Positions 8,328 through 14,568 of a DNA stretch of 14,568 nucleotides are shown piece after piece. The DNA is from Candidatus Sumerlaeota bacterium (GTDB lineage: Bacteria; Sumerlaeota; Sumerlaeia; MWCT01). The DNA lies in NCBI GenBank assembly GCA_026398545.1, contig JAPLSR010000397.1, forward strand, positions 1-14,568. Reading direction: 5' to 3'. The translations under genes and the position numbers were made by a program. Each line of letters opens with the position of its first letter. Positions within the stretch are counted from its first letter, which is position 1. Below the pieces are notes generated by a model that ran no database searches, was not told the DNA's origin, and saw only the letters and a program-made list of their open reading frames with translations.

Positions 8328-8342
8328 TCCGCCTCAGGCGGA
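8328..8342. repeat. Short perfect hairpin TCCGCC-TCA-GGCGGA
   Basis: A perfect 6-bp inverted repeat with a 3-nt loop begins 14 bases after the rocD stop. It lacks a T-run on either side, so it is unlikely to be a terminator itself. Similar GGCGGA palindromes occur as small dispersed intergenic repeats in many bacteria. It may be such a repeat or an mRNA 3'-end stabiliser. Confidence 0.45.
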
Positions 8343-8403
8343 CACATGAGCCATTATGTCCCTTCATATTTACACGGAGCAAGGTTATTTCAGATGCCAT
8401 AAT

Positions 8404-8438
8404 AAAAAACCCCCCGAGAAAAATTCTGGGGGGTTTTT
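8404..8438. terminator. Bidirectional intrinsic terminator between rocD and nifJ
   Basis: A-run, six C, short middle, six G, T-run: C 8410-8415 pairs with G 8428-8433, extended inside by AGA/TCT around AAAAT. TTTTT follows on the plus strand, and the AAAAAA at 8404-8409 gives a U-run on the minus strand. It lies between two convergent genes, 90 bp after rocD's stop and 15 bp after nifJ's stop, so it should end both transcripts. Confidence 0.93.
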
Positions 8439-8452
8439 AGATATTGATTGGT

Positions 8453-11400
8453 TTACTCTGCTTTGGATGCGTTGCAATTCAGCTGGGCAAGGTTTTTGTA
8501 AAGATTGAACCTCTGGGCGACAAGTCTCTCCGCCTGCTCCATCAGCATTGCAAAGCGCTCGGGATTGCTCTGCTTCAAGGTCCGGAACCTGATTTCCGCA
8601 CTGGCGAAATCCTTAAAGGAAATCGTGGCATCTTTGCTGTCCAGCTGCAGCGGATTTTTGTCCTCCTTGAACAGGTCGGGATTGAAGCGATAAAGGGGCC
8701 AGAAACCGCACTGCACGGCCCTCTTCTGGTTTTCAAAACCTCTTGTCATGTCAATGCCGTGAGCGATGCAGTGGGAATAGGCAATGATGAGAGAGGGACC
8801 GTTGTATGTGTCCGCCTCCGCAAATGCCCTGACGGTCTGCGCAGGATTGGCGCCGAAGGCGACCTGCGCCACGTAGACATTTCCATAAGTCATTGCCAGC
8901 ATACCAAGGTCCTTGCGTGGCTGGGTCTTGCCTCCTGCGGCAAAGCGCGCCACAGCGCCCATCGGCGTTGCCTTGGACATCTGTCCGCCTGTATTTGAAT
9001 AAACACCAGTGTCAAGGACAAGGGCGTTTATGTTTTTACCTGTGGCAAGGACATGGTCAAGTCCACCATAACCGATGTCGTAAGCCCAGCCATCACCGCC
9101 GACCGCCCAGATGGAACGCCGGATGAGAAAATCAGACAGGGAGATAATCTCCTTCGCATCGGAATTCTTCGAATTCGCAAGTTTCTGCTTCATGACCTCC
9201 AGGCGCTTGCGCTGTTCTTCTATCCCCACCTGGCTGGACTGGTCAGCGTTTTTAATCTCACCGAGGAGTTGCTTTACCGCCACGACGTCAGGGTCTTCAC
9301 AGGCAAGAAGCCTGTCGAGCACCTCATGTGCATAGGTGTTGAGTTTGTCAGATGTCAGGCGCATCCCGAGGGCAAATTCGGCATTATCCTCAAAGAGGGA
9401 GTTGGACCATCCAGGACCGCGCCCGTCACTCCGCACGCAATAAGGTGTGGTGGGCAGATTGCCGCCATAAATGGATGAGCATCCTGTGGCGTTTCCAATC
9501 AGGAGATGGTCGCCAAAGAGCTGCGTCAGGAGTTTTACGTATGGTGTTTCACCACAGCCCGCACATGCCCCGGAGAATTCAAAAAGCGGGCGCATGAGCT
9601 GTGACCCTTTGACGGTTGCCACATTGAAGAGCCTGTAGTCGGTATCGGGTATGTCCAGGAAAAATTTGAAATTCTCCGCCTCCGGCTTACGCAGGGGAAT
9701 CTGCTCCGCCATGTTTATTGCCTTCTTTCCCTCCTCCGTCTTGCTCTTGCCCGGACAGACCTCTACGCACATCCCGCAACCCGTGCAATCCTCCGGCGCC
9801 ACCTGGACTGTGTACTTCATTCCTTCAAATCCCTTGCCCTTAGCATCTACTGACTTGAATGTCCCGGGCGCACCCTTCAGATATTTTGGGTCATAATCCT
9901 TGATGCGGATGGCGGCATGGGGGCAAAAAAAGGAGCACATGCCACACTGGAGACAGAGCGCGGGCTCCCACCCTGGAATCTTCACGGCGATGTTGCGTTT
10001 TTCATACTGTGTGGTTGCCAACGGGAAAGAGCCATCCACCGGCATCCTGGAAACGGGAACCTCATCTCCCCTGCCGGCAATAATCAAAGCCGTCACCTCC
10101 TTGACAAAGGCGGGAGCATCATCAGGGACAACAGGCGGGAGCGCAATTGCACTTGTCACCTTCCGTGGATACTGCACCCGCTCAATTTTTTCCAGCGCGG
10201 CATCAACGGCTTTAATATTCATATCAACAATTGCCTGCCCCTTGGCACCATAAGTCTTCTTTATGGCACCCTTGATGGAGTCAATTGCCAGATCAGCGGG
10301 AATCACCTTAGAAATCTTGAAGAATGCAGTCTGCATGATGGTGTTGATACGTGCCCCCAATCCCAGCTCCTCGGCAATCTTTATGGCGTCAATCACGTAA
10401 AATTTGAGCTTTTTTTCAATAATCTGTTTTTGCACCTCAGAGGGAATCCTGTCCCAGACCTCATCCTTGTTGTAGGGGCTGTTCAGGAGAAATGTTCCAC
10501 CCTCATGGGCATTGCCGAGCATATTGTATCTTTCAAGGAAGGTGAAGTTGTGGCAGGCAACAAAGTTGGCATCGGTGATGAGATAGGTGCTGTGTATGGG
10601 GCGTTTCCCGAAGCGTAAGTGAGAAACCGTCACGGCGCCTGCCTTCTTGGAGTCATAGACGAAATACCCCTGGGCGTAATTATCCGTTTCAGAACCAATA
10701 ATCTTTATGGAGTTTTTGTTTGCGCCAACGGTGCCATCCGCGCCCAAGCCATAGAACATGCCACGAAAGACATCATCCGGCTCAATGGAGAAGTTTTTGT
10801 CATATTCCAGGCTTGTGTTGGTGACATCATCAGTGATGCCAACGGTGAAGTGGTTCTTGGGTCGGGGCTGTTTCAGATTATCAAATATTGCCTTGACCAT
10901 GGCGGGGGCGAATTCTTTGGAGGAAAGCCCGTAGCGTCCGCCGACAATTATCGGATACTGCTTGAATGGGGCAACGCCGATTTCCATGGCTTCCCCAACG
11001 GCGGAACGGACGTCAAGATACAACGGTTCGCCGAGAGAACCCGGCTCTTTGGTGCGGTCAAGAACGGCAATCTTCTTGACTGTCGCGGGAATCACTGCCA
11101 TCAGGTTCTCCATCGAGAAGGGACGGAAGAGTCGCACCTTGACAAGACCGATCTTCTCCCCTTTTGCAACCAGATACTCGACCGTTTCATGAATGGTTTC
11201 GCAGCCAGAACCCATGGAAATAATGATAAATTCTGCATCAGGCGCACCCACATAATCAAAAAGGTGATACTGGCGTCCTGTGACCTTCTCAAAACGGTCC
11301 ATGACCCTCTGAACAATTGCAGGGGCGGCGAGATAATACTTGTTTACCGCCTCGCGTCCCTGGAAATACACATCCGGGTTCTGGGATGAACCACGCAGGA

Positions 11401-12040
11401 CAGGACACTCGGGATTCAATCCGCGCATCCGGTGAGCCTTGACAGCCTCCTCAGAGAGCACTGCACGCATATTATCAAGAGAGACCTCCTCAATCTTCTG
11501 GATTTCATGCGAGGAACGGAACCCATCAAAGAAGTGAAGGAATGGGATGCGGGATTCAAGGGTCGCCGCCTGGGCAATCAGGGAAAAATCCATCACCTCC
11601 TGGATGGAACCGGAGGGAATCAGGGCGAAACCGGTCGAGCGTGTCGCCATGACGTCACTGTGGTCGCCAAAGATAGAGAGCGCCTGACAGGCAACAGACC
11701 GTGCGGCAACATGAAAGACTGTGCTGGCGAGTTCTCCCGCAATCTTGAACATATTCGGAATCATGAGAAGCAGACCCTGAGAGGCGGTGAAGGTTGTGGT
11801 GAGAGCGCCAGTTGTCAGGGCTCCGTGAACAGCGCCGGACGCCCCGCCCTCCGACTGCATCTCAATGACCTCCGGGATAGTTCCCCAGAGGTTTTTCTCC
11901 CCGGCGGCGCTCTTTTCATCCGCAATCTCCCCCATATTGGAGGAGGGTGTGATGGGATAAATGGCAATCACCTCATTTGTCGCATGGGCAACATGGGCAA
12001 CAGCGGAGTTGCCATCAATCATGACCATTTTTTTGCTCAT
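8453..12040 (-). CDS. nifJ: Pyruvate:ferredoxin (flavodoxin) oxidoreductase, single-chain
   Basis: This 1195-residue homodimer-type PFOR converts pyruvate, CoA and oxidised ferredoxin or flavodoxin to acetyl-CoA, CO2 and reduced carrier in the cytoplasm. The N-terminal domain has Thr31 (in YPITPSS), Glu64 (in MQSEGG) and Arg114 (in AARSV), the same numbers as the pyruvate/TPP-site residues I recall from the Desulfovibrio africanus enzyme. Domain II and the gamma-like domain follow (about 260-630). Two [4Fe-4S] ferredoxin motifs lie near 695-711 (CLQCGMCSFFCP) and 748-765 (CTGCGMCVEVCP). The TPP domain has CAGCGETP (near 824), GNATGCSS, GDGWAYDIGYGG (near 980), YSNTGGQ and SHCIAHG, giving the cysteines for the proximal cluster. 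No domain is missing. AAGGAG precedes the ATG. It has its own promoter and a Rex-like site upstream and is not part of the secretin unit. It suits a fermentative or otherwise anaerobic metabolism. Confidence 0.97.
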   Translation of the reverse strand: MSKKMVMIDGNSAVAHVAHATNEVIAIYPITPSSNMGEIADEKSAAGEKNLWGTIPEVIEMQSEGGASGAVHGALTTGALTTTFTASQGLLLMIPNMFKIAGELASTVFHVAARSVACQALSIFGDHSDVMATRSTGFALIPSGSIQEVMDFSLIAQAATLESRIPFLHFFDGFRSSHEIQKIEEVSLDNMRAVLSEEAVKAHRMRGLNPECPVLRGSSQNPDVYFQGREAVNKYYLAAPAIVQRVMDRFEKVTGRQYHLFDYVGAPDAEFIIISMGSGCETIHETVEYLVAKGEKIGLVKVRLFRPFSMENLMAVIPATVKKIAVLDRTKEPGSLGEPLYLDVRSAVGEAMEIGVAPFKQYPIIVGGRYGLSSKEFAPAMVKAIFDNLKQPRPKNHFTVGITDDVTNTSLEYDKNFSIEPDDVFRGMFYGLGADGTVGANKNSIKIIGSETDNYAQGYFVYDSKKAGAVTVSHLRFGKRPIHSTYLITDANFVACHNFTFLERYNMLGNAHEGGTFLLNSPYNKDEVWDRIPSEVQKQIIEKKLKFYVIDAIKIAEELGLGARINTIMQTAFFKISKVIPADLAIDSIKGAIKKTYGAKGQAIVDMNIKAVDAALEKIERVQYPRKVTSAIALPPVVPDDAPAFVKEVTALIIAGRGDEVPVSRMPVDGSFPLATTQYEKRNIAVKIPGWEPALCLQCGMCSFFCPHAAIRIKDYDPKYLKGAPGTFKSVDAKGKGFEGMKYTVQVAPEDCTGCGMCVEVCPGKSKTEEGKKAINMAEQIPLRKPEAENFKFFLDIPDTDYRLFNVATVKGSQLMRPLFEFSGACAGCGETPYVKLLTQLFGDHLLIGNATGCSSIYGGNLPTTPYCVRSDGRGPGWSNSLFEDNAEFALGMRLTSDKLNTYAHEVLDRLLACEDPDVVAVKQLLGEIKNADQSSQVGIEEQRKRLEVMKQKLANSKNSDAKEIISLSDFLIRRSIWAVGGDGWAYDIGYGGLDHVLATGKNINALVLDTGVYSNTGGQMSKATPMGAVARFAAGGKTQPRKDLGMLAMTYGNVYVAQVAFGANPAQTVRAFAEADTYNGPSLIIAYSHCIAHGIDMTRGFENQKRAVQCGFWPLYRFNPDLFKEDKNPLQLDSKDATISFKDFASAEIRFRTLKQSNPERFAMLMEQAERLVAQRFNLYKNLAQLNCNASKAE

Positions 12041-12073
12041 AGCAAGGCTCCTTTACTCCGCGGTGGCGGAAAT

Positions 12074-12102
12074 ATAATATATGATGTGACAATAAATTAC
12101 AA
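12074..12102 (-). promoter_or_regulatory. Probable sigma70-type promoter of nifJ
   Basis: Read on the minus strand, TTGTAA (12102-12097, 4 of 6 to TTGACA) and TATTAT (12079-12074, 5 of 6 to TATAAT) are separated by exactly 17 bp. Transcription would start near 12067, giving a leader of about 27 nt that contains the AAGGAG ribosome site. The surrounding sequence is markedly AT-rich. Confidence 0.6.
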
Positions 12103-12113
12103 AAGATAAGACT

Positions 12114-12131
12114 TTGTGGAATTTTTCACAA
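12114..12131. promoter_or_regulatory. Rex-operator-like palindrome upstream of nifJ
   Basis: TTGTGGAATTTTTCACAA matches the Rex redox-repressor consensus TTGTGAANNNNTTCACAA at 13 of the 14 specified bases, and one more outer T/A pair extends the symmetry. It sits 11 bp upstream of the proposed nifJ -35 box and 74 bp before the start codon. Rex senses the NADH/NAD+ ratio and controls fermentation genes in many bacteria, so control of PFOR would make sense. The rex gene is not in the window and binding is an inference. An AT-rich palindrome could also be chance or a site for another factor. Confidence 0.5.
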
Positions 12132-12234
12132 ACTCACGTTGGTTTACTCTAAACCGCCAAAACAAGATTTCAAGGAGAAAGTTATAATTGAAGACAGGAT
12201 TTTCCTTACTGATTTCCGAGATAAAGTAAGATGC

Positions 12235-12267
12235 AAAAAAAAGGGGATCTTAATTAGGATCCCCTTT
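12235..12267 (-). terminator. Intrinsic terminator of the secretin unit
   Basis: GGGGATC (12243-12249) and GATCCCC (12258-12264) form a strong stem, extended by AA/TT, with a small AT-rich loop. On the minus strand the stem is followed by eight U (A 12235-12242). It lies 27 bp past the secretin stop codon. The rest of the 12041-12293 gap holds the nifJ promoter and the Rex-like site; I see no gene in it. Confidence 0.9.
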
Positions 12268-12293
12268 ATTATCAGCACAATGCAGAAATGTGA

Positions 12294-14012
12294 TTATTTC
12301 TGTTTATCCAGCAGCCACTGGTCGAATCCCCAGGCGTTCTTGGGGAGTTCGATATTCTCCTTGCCTGTCGCCTTGGCGATGATAGTCTGGCATTCCTGCG
12401 GGATTTCCATATCGGATTCCGCACCGAGGATGAACTTGGGCTTCACGACCACAATTATTTCCGTCTCGTGGTTGGTGTTCGTTTCCTGACCGAAAAGCCA
12501 GCCTAAAACCGGAATGGAGCCCAGGATGGGGACTTTGACGGAGCGCTTGACTTCAGAGTTGCGCTTCAGTCCGCCGATGACGAACGGCTCGCCATCCTTC
12601 AGGCGCACCTTGGTTGAAACACTGCGGTTGTTAATAACCGGCAGTCCATTGGCGTTGATGCCCACCACAGAATCCGCAGTGAGCAATATGGTCAGTTCCA
12701 TGGATTCCAGTCCGATAAAGGGCAACATAGCCACACTCACGCCGACAGTGCCGCTCTGCTCAAAATTGACAAAACGCCTATGCTCCTGAGGCAGATAGGT
12801 TACGCCGTCATTAGTCACGTTTGGGTTACGGACAATGGTCTCATCATCATACGGGGCGGATCTATGGACGGCGTTAATTGCCACCACCTTATCCACGGCG
12901 CCGGCGGACACGGACTGACCGCTTTTCGCCATCAATGTGGTCTTGGTTATCTCGCGAGCCTTCCCCTTGACTTTGAGGAAGTCAATGAATTCCGCTGTGG
13001 CAATGGCATCCACGCTCGTATAGCGATAATCACTGTTGACGTTGTCACTGACATAACGAACGACAGTATTATTCACCTCACGTCTAACCCGGACCGTGGA
13101 ATGGATGCTGGAGAAGATGCCTTCAAACAGATTGCGACCCGGACCATTTTTCCAGTCAATCCAGTCCAGACCAACCTTATCGTCGTTTTGAGTGTTCACC
13201 TCATAGACGATTACATCAAGGCGAACCTGGTTGGGCGGGATGTCAATCTCGGAAAGTCCTTTTTTCTGCAGACCTAAAACGGCGGGCTGGTCGTTGAAAT
13301 ACAGGGCATTGTTGGCATAATCAAATCTGAAGTATCCCTCCGGTCCGCGATAATACTGGCTTATCCAGTTGACGTCGGACACGCTGCGGAATTTGCACTT
13401 GTAATAGAGGTTCCCATCGCCGTCTTCAGCAATCTTGAGCCAGGGGACATCCAGTTCCTGCGCCGCCGAGCGGATATAAGGCAGCTGGAATTCCGGGCAG
13501 ACCACCTGCATGAAATATTCACGTTTTTCCTTGTCCTGCAGGACGTCCGCATTGCCGCCTTCCTTCCGGCAGACGGTGCGCAAAACGGCGCGGAGTTCAC
13601 GGGGATTGGCACTCCTGAACGGAACCAGTTCCGTCGCAAATTGATTAGTATTTATCTTCTGGTTGGTGCGAAGAACCTTCACCACACCGGAATTGGGGTC
13701 CAGATTAATCTGCTCATCCTGATTGATATAATCATCCACGCGGCTGTTCAAGGCTTGATTGGTGAGGTTCACGTTAAATTGAGCGCTCCCCGGACCTGCC
13801 GGTGTGACCCATGAGCCAGCCACCTGACCGGTCACTTGCTCAGCGCTGAGCCCCCCGAGTGGACTGGGGTCACCTTGCTGATTCTGGATTGGCGATTTTA
13901 CTCCGGGTTGTTCGCTCGGATTTGACCAATCATGCTCCACAGCCGGAAGGTTCCATGGAATAACCATAAGAACCATCACTCCCACGATTAGTGCGATTTT
14001 TTTCGCTAACAT
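12294..14012 (-). CDS. Secretin-family outer-membrane protein (GspD/PilQ-like)
   Basis: The 572-residue product begins with a signal peptide (MLAKK, then a hydrophobic stretch to about residue 24). Residues about 30-115 are low-complexity and rich in Pro, Gln and Asn. Residues about 125-160 (ELVPFRSANPRELRAVLRTV) resemble a secretin N1-type ring domain. The secretin core starts near 260 (PPNQVRLDVIVYEV), with GLDW at 281-284, the FLKVKGKAREI/TLMAKSGQ strands (about 345-367), VGVSVAMLPFIGLESMELTILL (about 423-444) and the family signature VPILGSIPVLGWLF (494-507). A tail of about 50 residues ends in GFDQWLLD (562-569), also present at the end of the neighbouring copy. Secretins form multimeric outer-membrane gates for type II secretion or type IV pili; which one is not evident, because no ATPase, platform protein or pilin gene lies here. 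It is shorter than classical GspD, with fewer N domains. GGAGGG precedes the ATG. It is 27 bp from the upstream copy and probably co-transcribed with it. Confidence 0.88.
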   Translation of the reverse strand: MLAKKIALIVGVMVLMVIPWNLPAVEHDWSNPSEQPGVKSPIQNQQGDPSPLGGLSAEQVTGQVAGSWVTPAGPGSAQFNVNLTNQALNSRVDDYINQDEQINLDPNSGVVKVLRTNQKINTNQFATELVPFRSANPRELRAVLRTVCRKEGGNADVLQDKEKREYFMQVVCPEFQLPYIRSAAQELDVPWLKIAEDGDGNLYYKCKFRSVSDVNWISQYYRGPEGYFRFDYANNALYFNDQPAVLGLQKKGLSEIDIPPNQVRLDVIVYEVNTQNDDKVGLDWIDWKNGPGRNLFEGIFSSIHSTVRVRREVNNTVVRYVSDNVNSDYRYTSVDAIATAEFIDFLKVKGKAREITKTTLMAKSGQSVSAGAVDKVVAINAVHRSAPYDDETIVRNPNVTNDGVTYLPQEHRRFVNFEQSGTVGVSVAMLPFIGLESMELTILLTADSVVGINANGLPVINNRSVSTKVRLKDGEPFVIGGLKRNSEVKRSVKVPILGSIPVLGWLFGQETNTNHETEIIVVVKPKFILGAESDMEIPQECQTIIAKATGKENIELPKNAWGFDQWLLDKQK

Positions 14013-14039
14013 GTTTATCCCTCCTATCTTCCTTGAATA

Positions 14040-14568
14040 TTACTTTTCAGAGTCGAGAAGCCACTGGTCAAATCCGATTTTGGTCTCCGGCACGGAGATT
14101 TTCTCCTTGCCCTCAGACATGCTCACGATTTTCTGGCTCTCCTCAGAATAATTCTTCATGTCCTCAATATTAACCGGTTTGACAACGATAACAACCATGG
14201 TCTTGTCAATTCGCTCGCTCTCACCGCTAAATAGCCATCCCAGAATCGGAATATTGCCGATGAGGGGCATCTTCTTGACATTTTTGATTGCACGCTCGCG
14301 GGTCAGACCGCTGATAACCACTTCCTTTTCCACCGTTTAACATTGGATACTCCATTGATTCCAGATGGCGCAGCGGGGGTAGGCTGAGGAAGAACACCTG
14401 AATAATAATTTTTGTTGAAATACAGATATTGTTCCGTAGCTGACAGGGTCGCGAGACTGCCGCTCATGACGGATATGCAATTCTCGGCTACAATTTTCGC
14501 CTTGTTTTTCACAACGAGGAAATCAAAGTAAGCGTAGGGATAGTCGAGATAATACCCGCCATCGCGTG
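14040..14568 (-). pseudogene. Second secretin-type gene, frame-broken, internally deleted, cut by window edge
   Basis: The visible part encodes the same family as the gene just downstream. One frame runs from the window edge to about 14337 and reads YAYFDFLVVKNKAKIVAE, matching the EFIDFLKVKGKAREI region of the neighbour. A second frame (14335-14040) reads EKEVVISGLTRERAIKNV and then MPLIGNIPILGWLF, the secretin signature, ending GFDQWLLDSEK. Between them the frame changes near TTAAACGG (14336-14343), and the third frame briefly reads LESMEYPML (14364-14338), matching LESMELTIL of the neighbour. Compared with the neighbour, about 65-70 residues of beta-barrel and gate sequence are absent here. 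Three frames within 60 bp plus missing sequence point to a decaying gene with two deletions; an assembly or sequencing error is the other option. The 5' part lies outside the window. It would not make a working gate as written. Confidence 0.7.

Noticed and set aside
8444..12109. Long plus-strand open frames opposite nifJ (for example 9917-10618, 10619-11389 and 11432-12109)
   Set aside because: They lie antisense to a full-length, motif-complete nifJ, lack domain-like sequence and mirror its codon pattern. They are shadows of the real gene.
14303..14512. Programmed ribosomal frameshift in the second secretin
   Set aside because: No strong slippery heptamer or downstream structure is evident, a single shift would not restore the roughly 65-70 missing residues, and a third frame also matches the family. 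Decay or assembly error fits better.
12294..14568. A complete type II secretion or type IV pilus operon
   Set aside because: Only secretin-type genes are present. There is no ATPase, inner-membrane platform, prepilin or prepilin peptidase in the window, so the system type cannot be claimed.

Overview
The window looks like chromosomal DNA from an uncultured, anaerobic, diderm (Gram-negative-type) bacterium. A secretin-family outer-membrane protein, a periplasm-type glycosidase with a signal peptide, and a pyruvate:ferredoxin oxidoreductase support this. The style of the hypothetical protein at 1575-3380, with its YDPTNGT-x-S-x-GDI motifs, and the CACAGAGG palindrome remind me of Planctomycetota, Omnitrophota, Sumerlaeota and Lentisphaerota genomes. 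That is an impression and not a placement; no rRNA, tRNA or ribosomal protein is present to fix the phylum.

Layout. Two minus-strand genes come first: a polytopic GT-C-type glycosyltransferase (43-1467) and a 601-residue membrane-anchored protein with two pseudopilin-like C-terminal modules (1575-3380). A 245-bp divergent spacer follows. The plus strand then carries a secreted fusion of a serine beta-lactamase/esterase-like domain with a GH3 beta-N-acetylhexosaminidase (3626-6475), a palindromic repeat element (6506-6604), a tandem ACT-domain protein (6628-7026) and ornithine aminotransferase rocD (7091-8314). rocD converges on a minus-strand nifJ (8453-12040), and both appear to share the strong hairpin at 8404-8438. 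nifJ has its own good promoter, with a Rex-operator-like palindrome just upstream. A second terminator (12235-12267) closes a minus-strand unit of two secretin-type genes: an intact one (12294-14012) and, upstream of it and cut by the window edge, a second copy that is frame-broken and internally deleted (14040-14568).

How they fit. This is a mixed region and not one dedicated system. Three themes appear: cell-envelope work (glycosyltransferase, cell-wall-type glycosidase/hydrolase, secretins, pseudopilin-like protein), amino-acid metabolism (ACT protein plus rocD) and fermentative pyruvate metabolism (nifJ), the last probably under NADH/NAD+ control. The points most worth a second look are the beta-lactamase-first GH3 fusion, the Rex-like site at nifJ, the decaying second secretin, the GFDQWLLD tail shared by both secretins, and the duplicated pseudopilin-type C-terminal module in a protein that lacks a prepilin leader.
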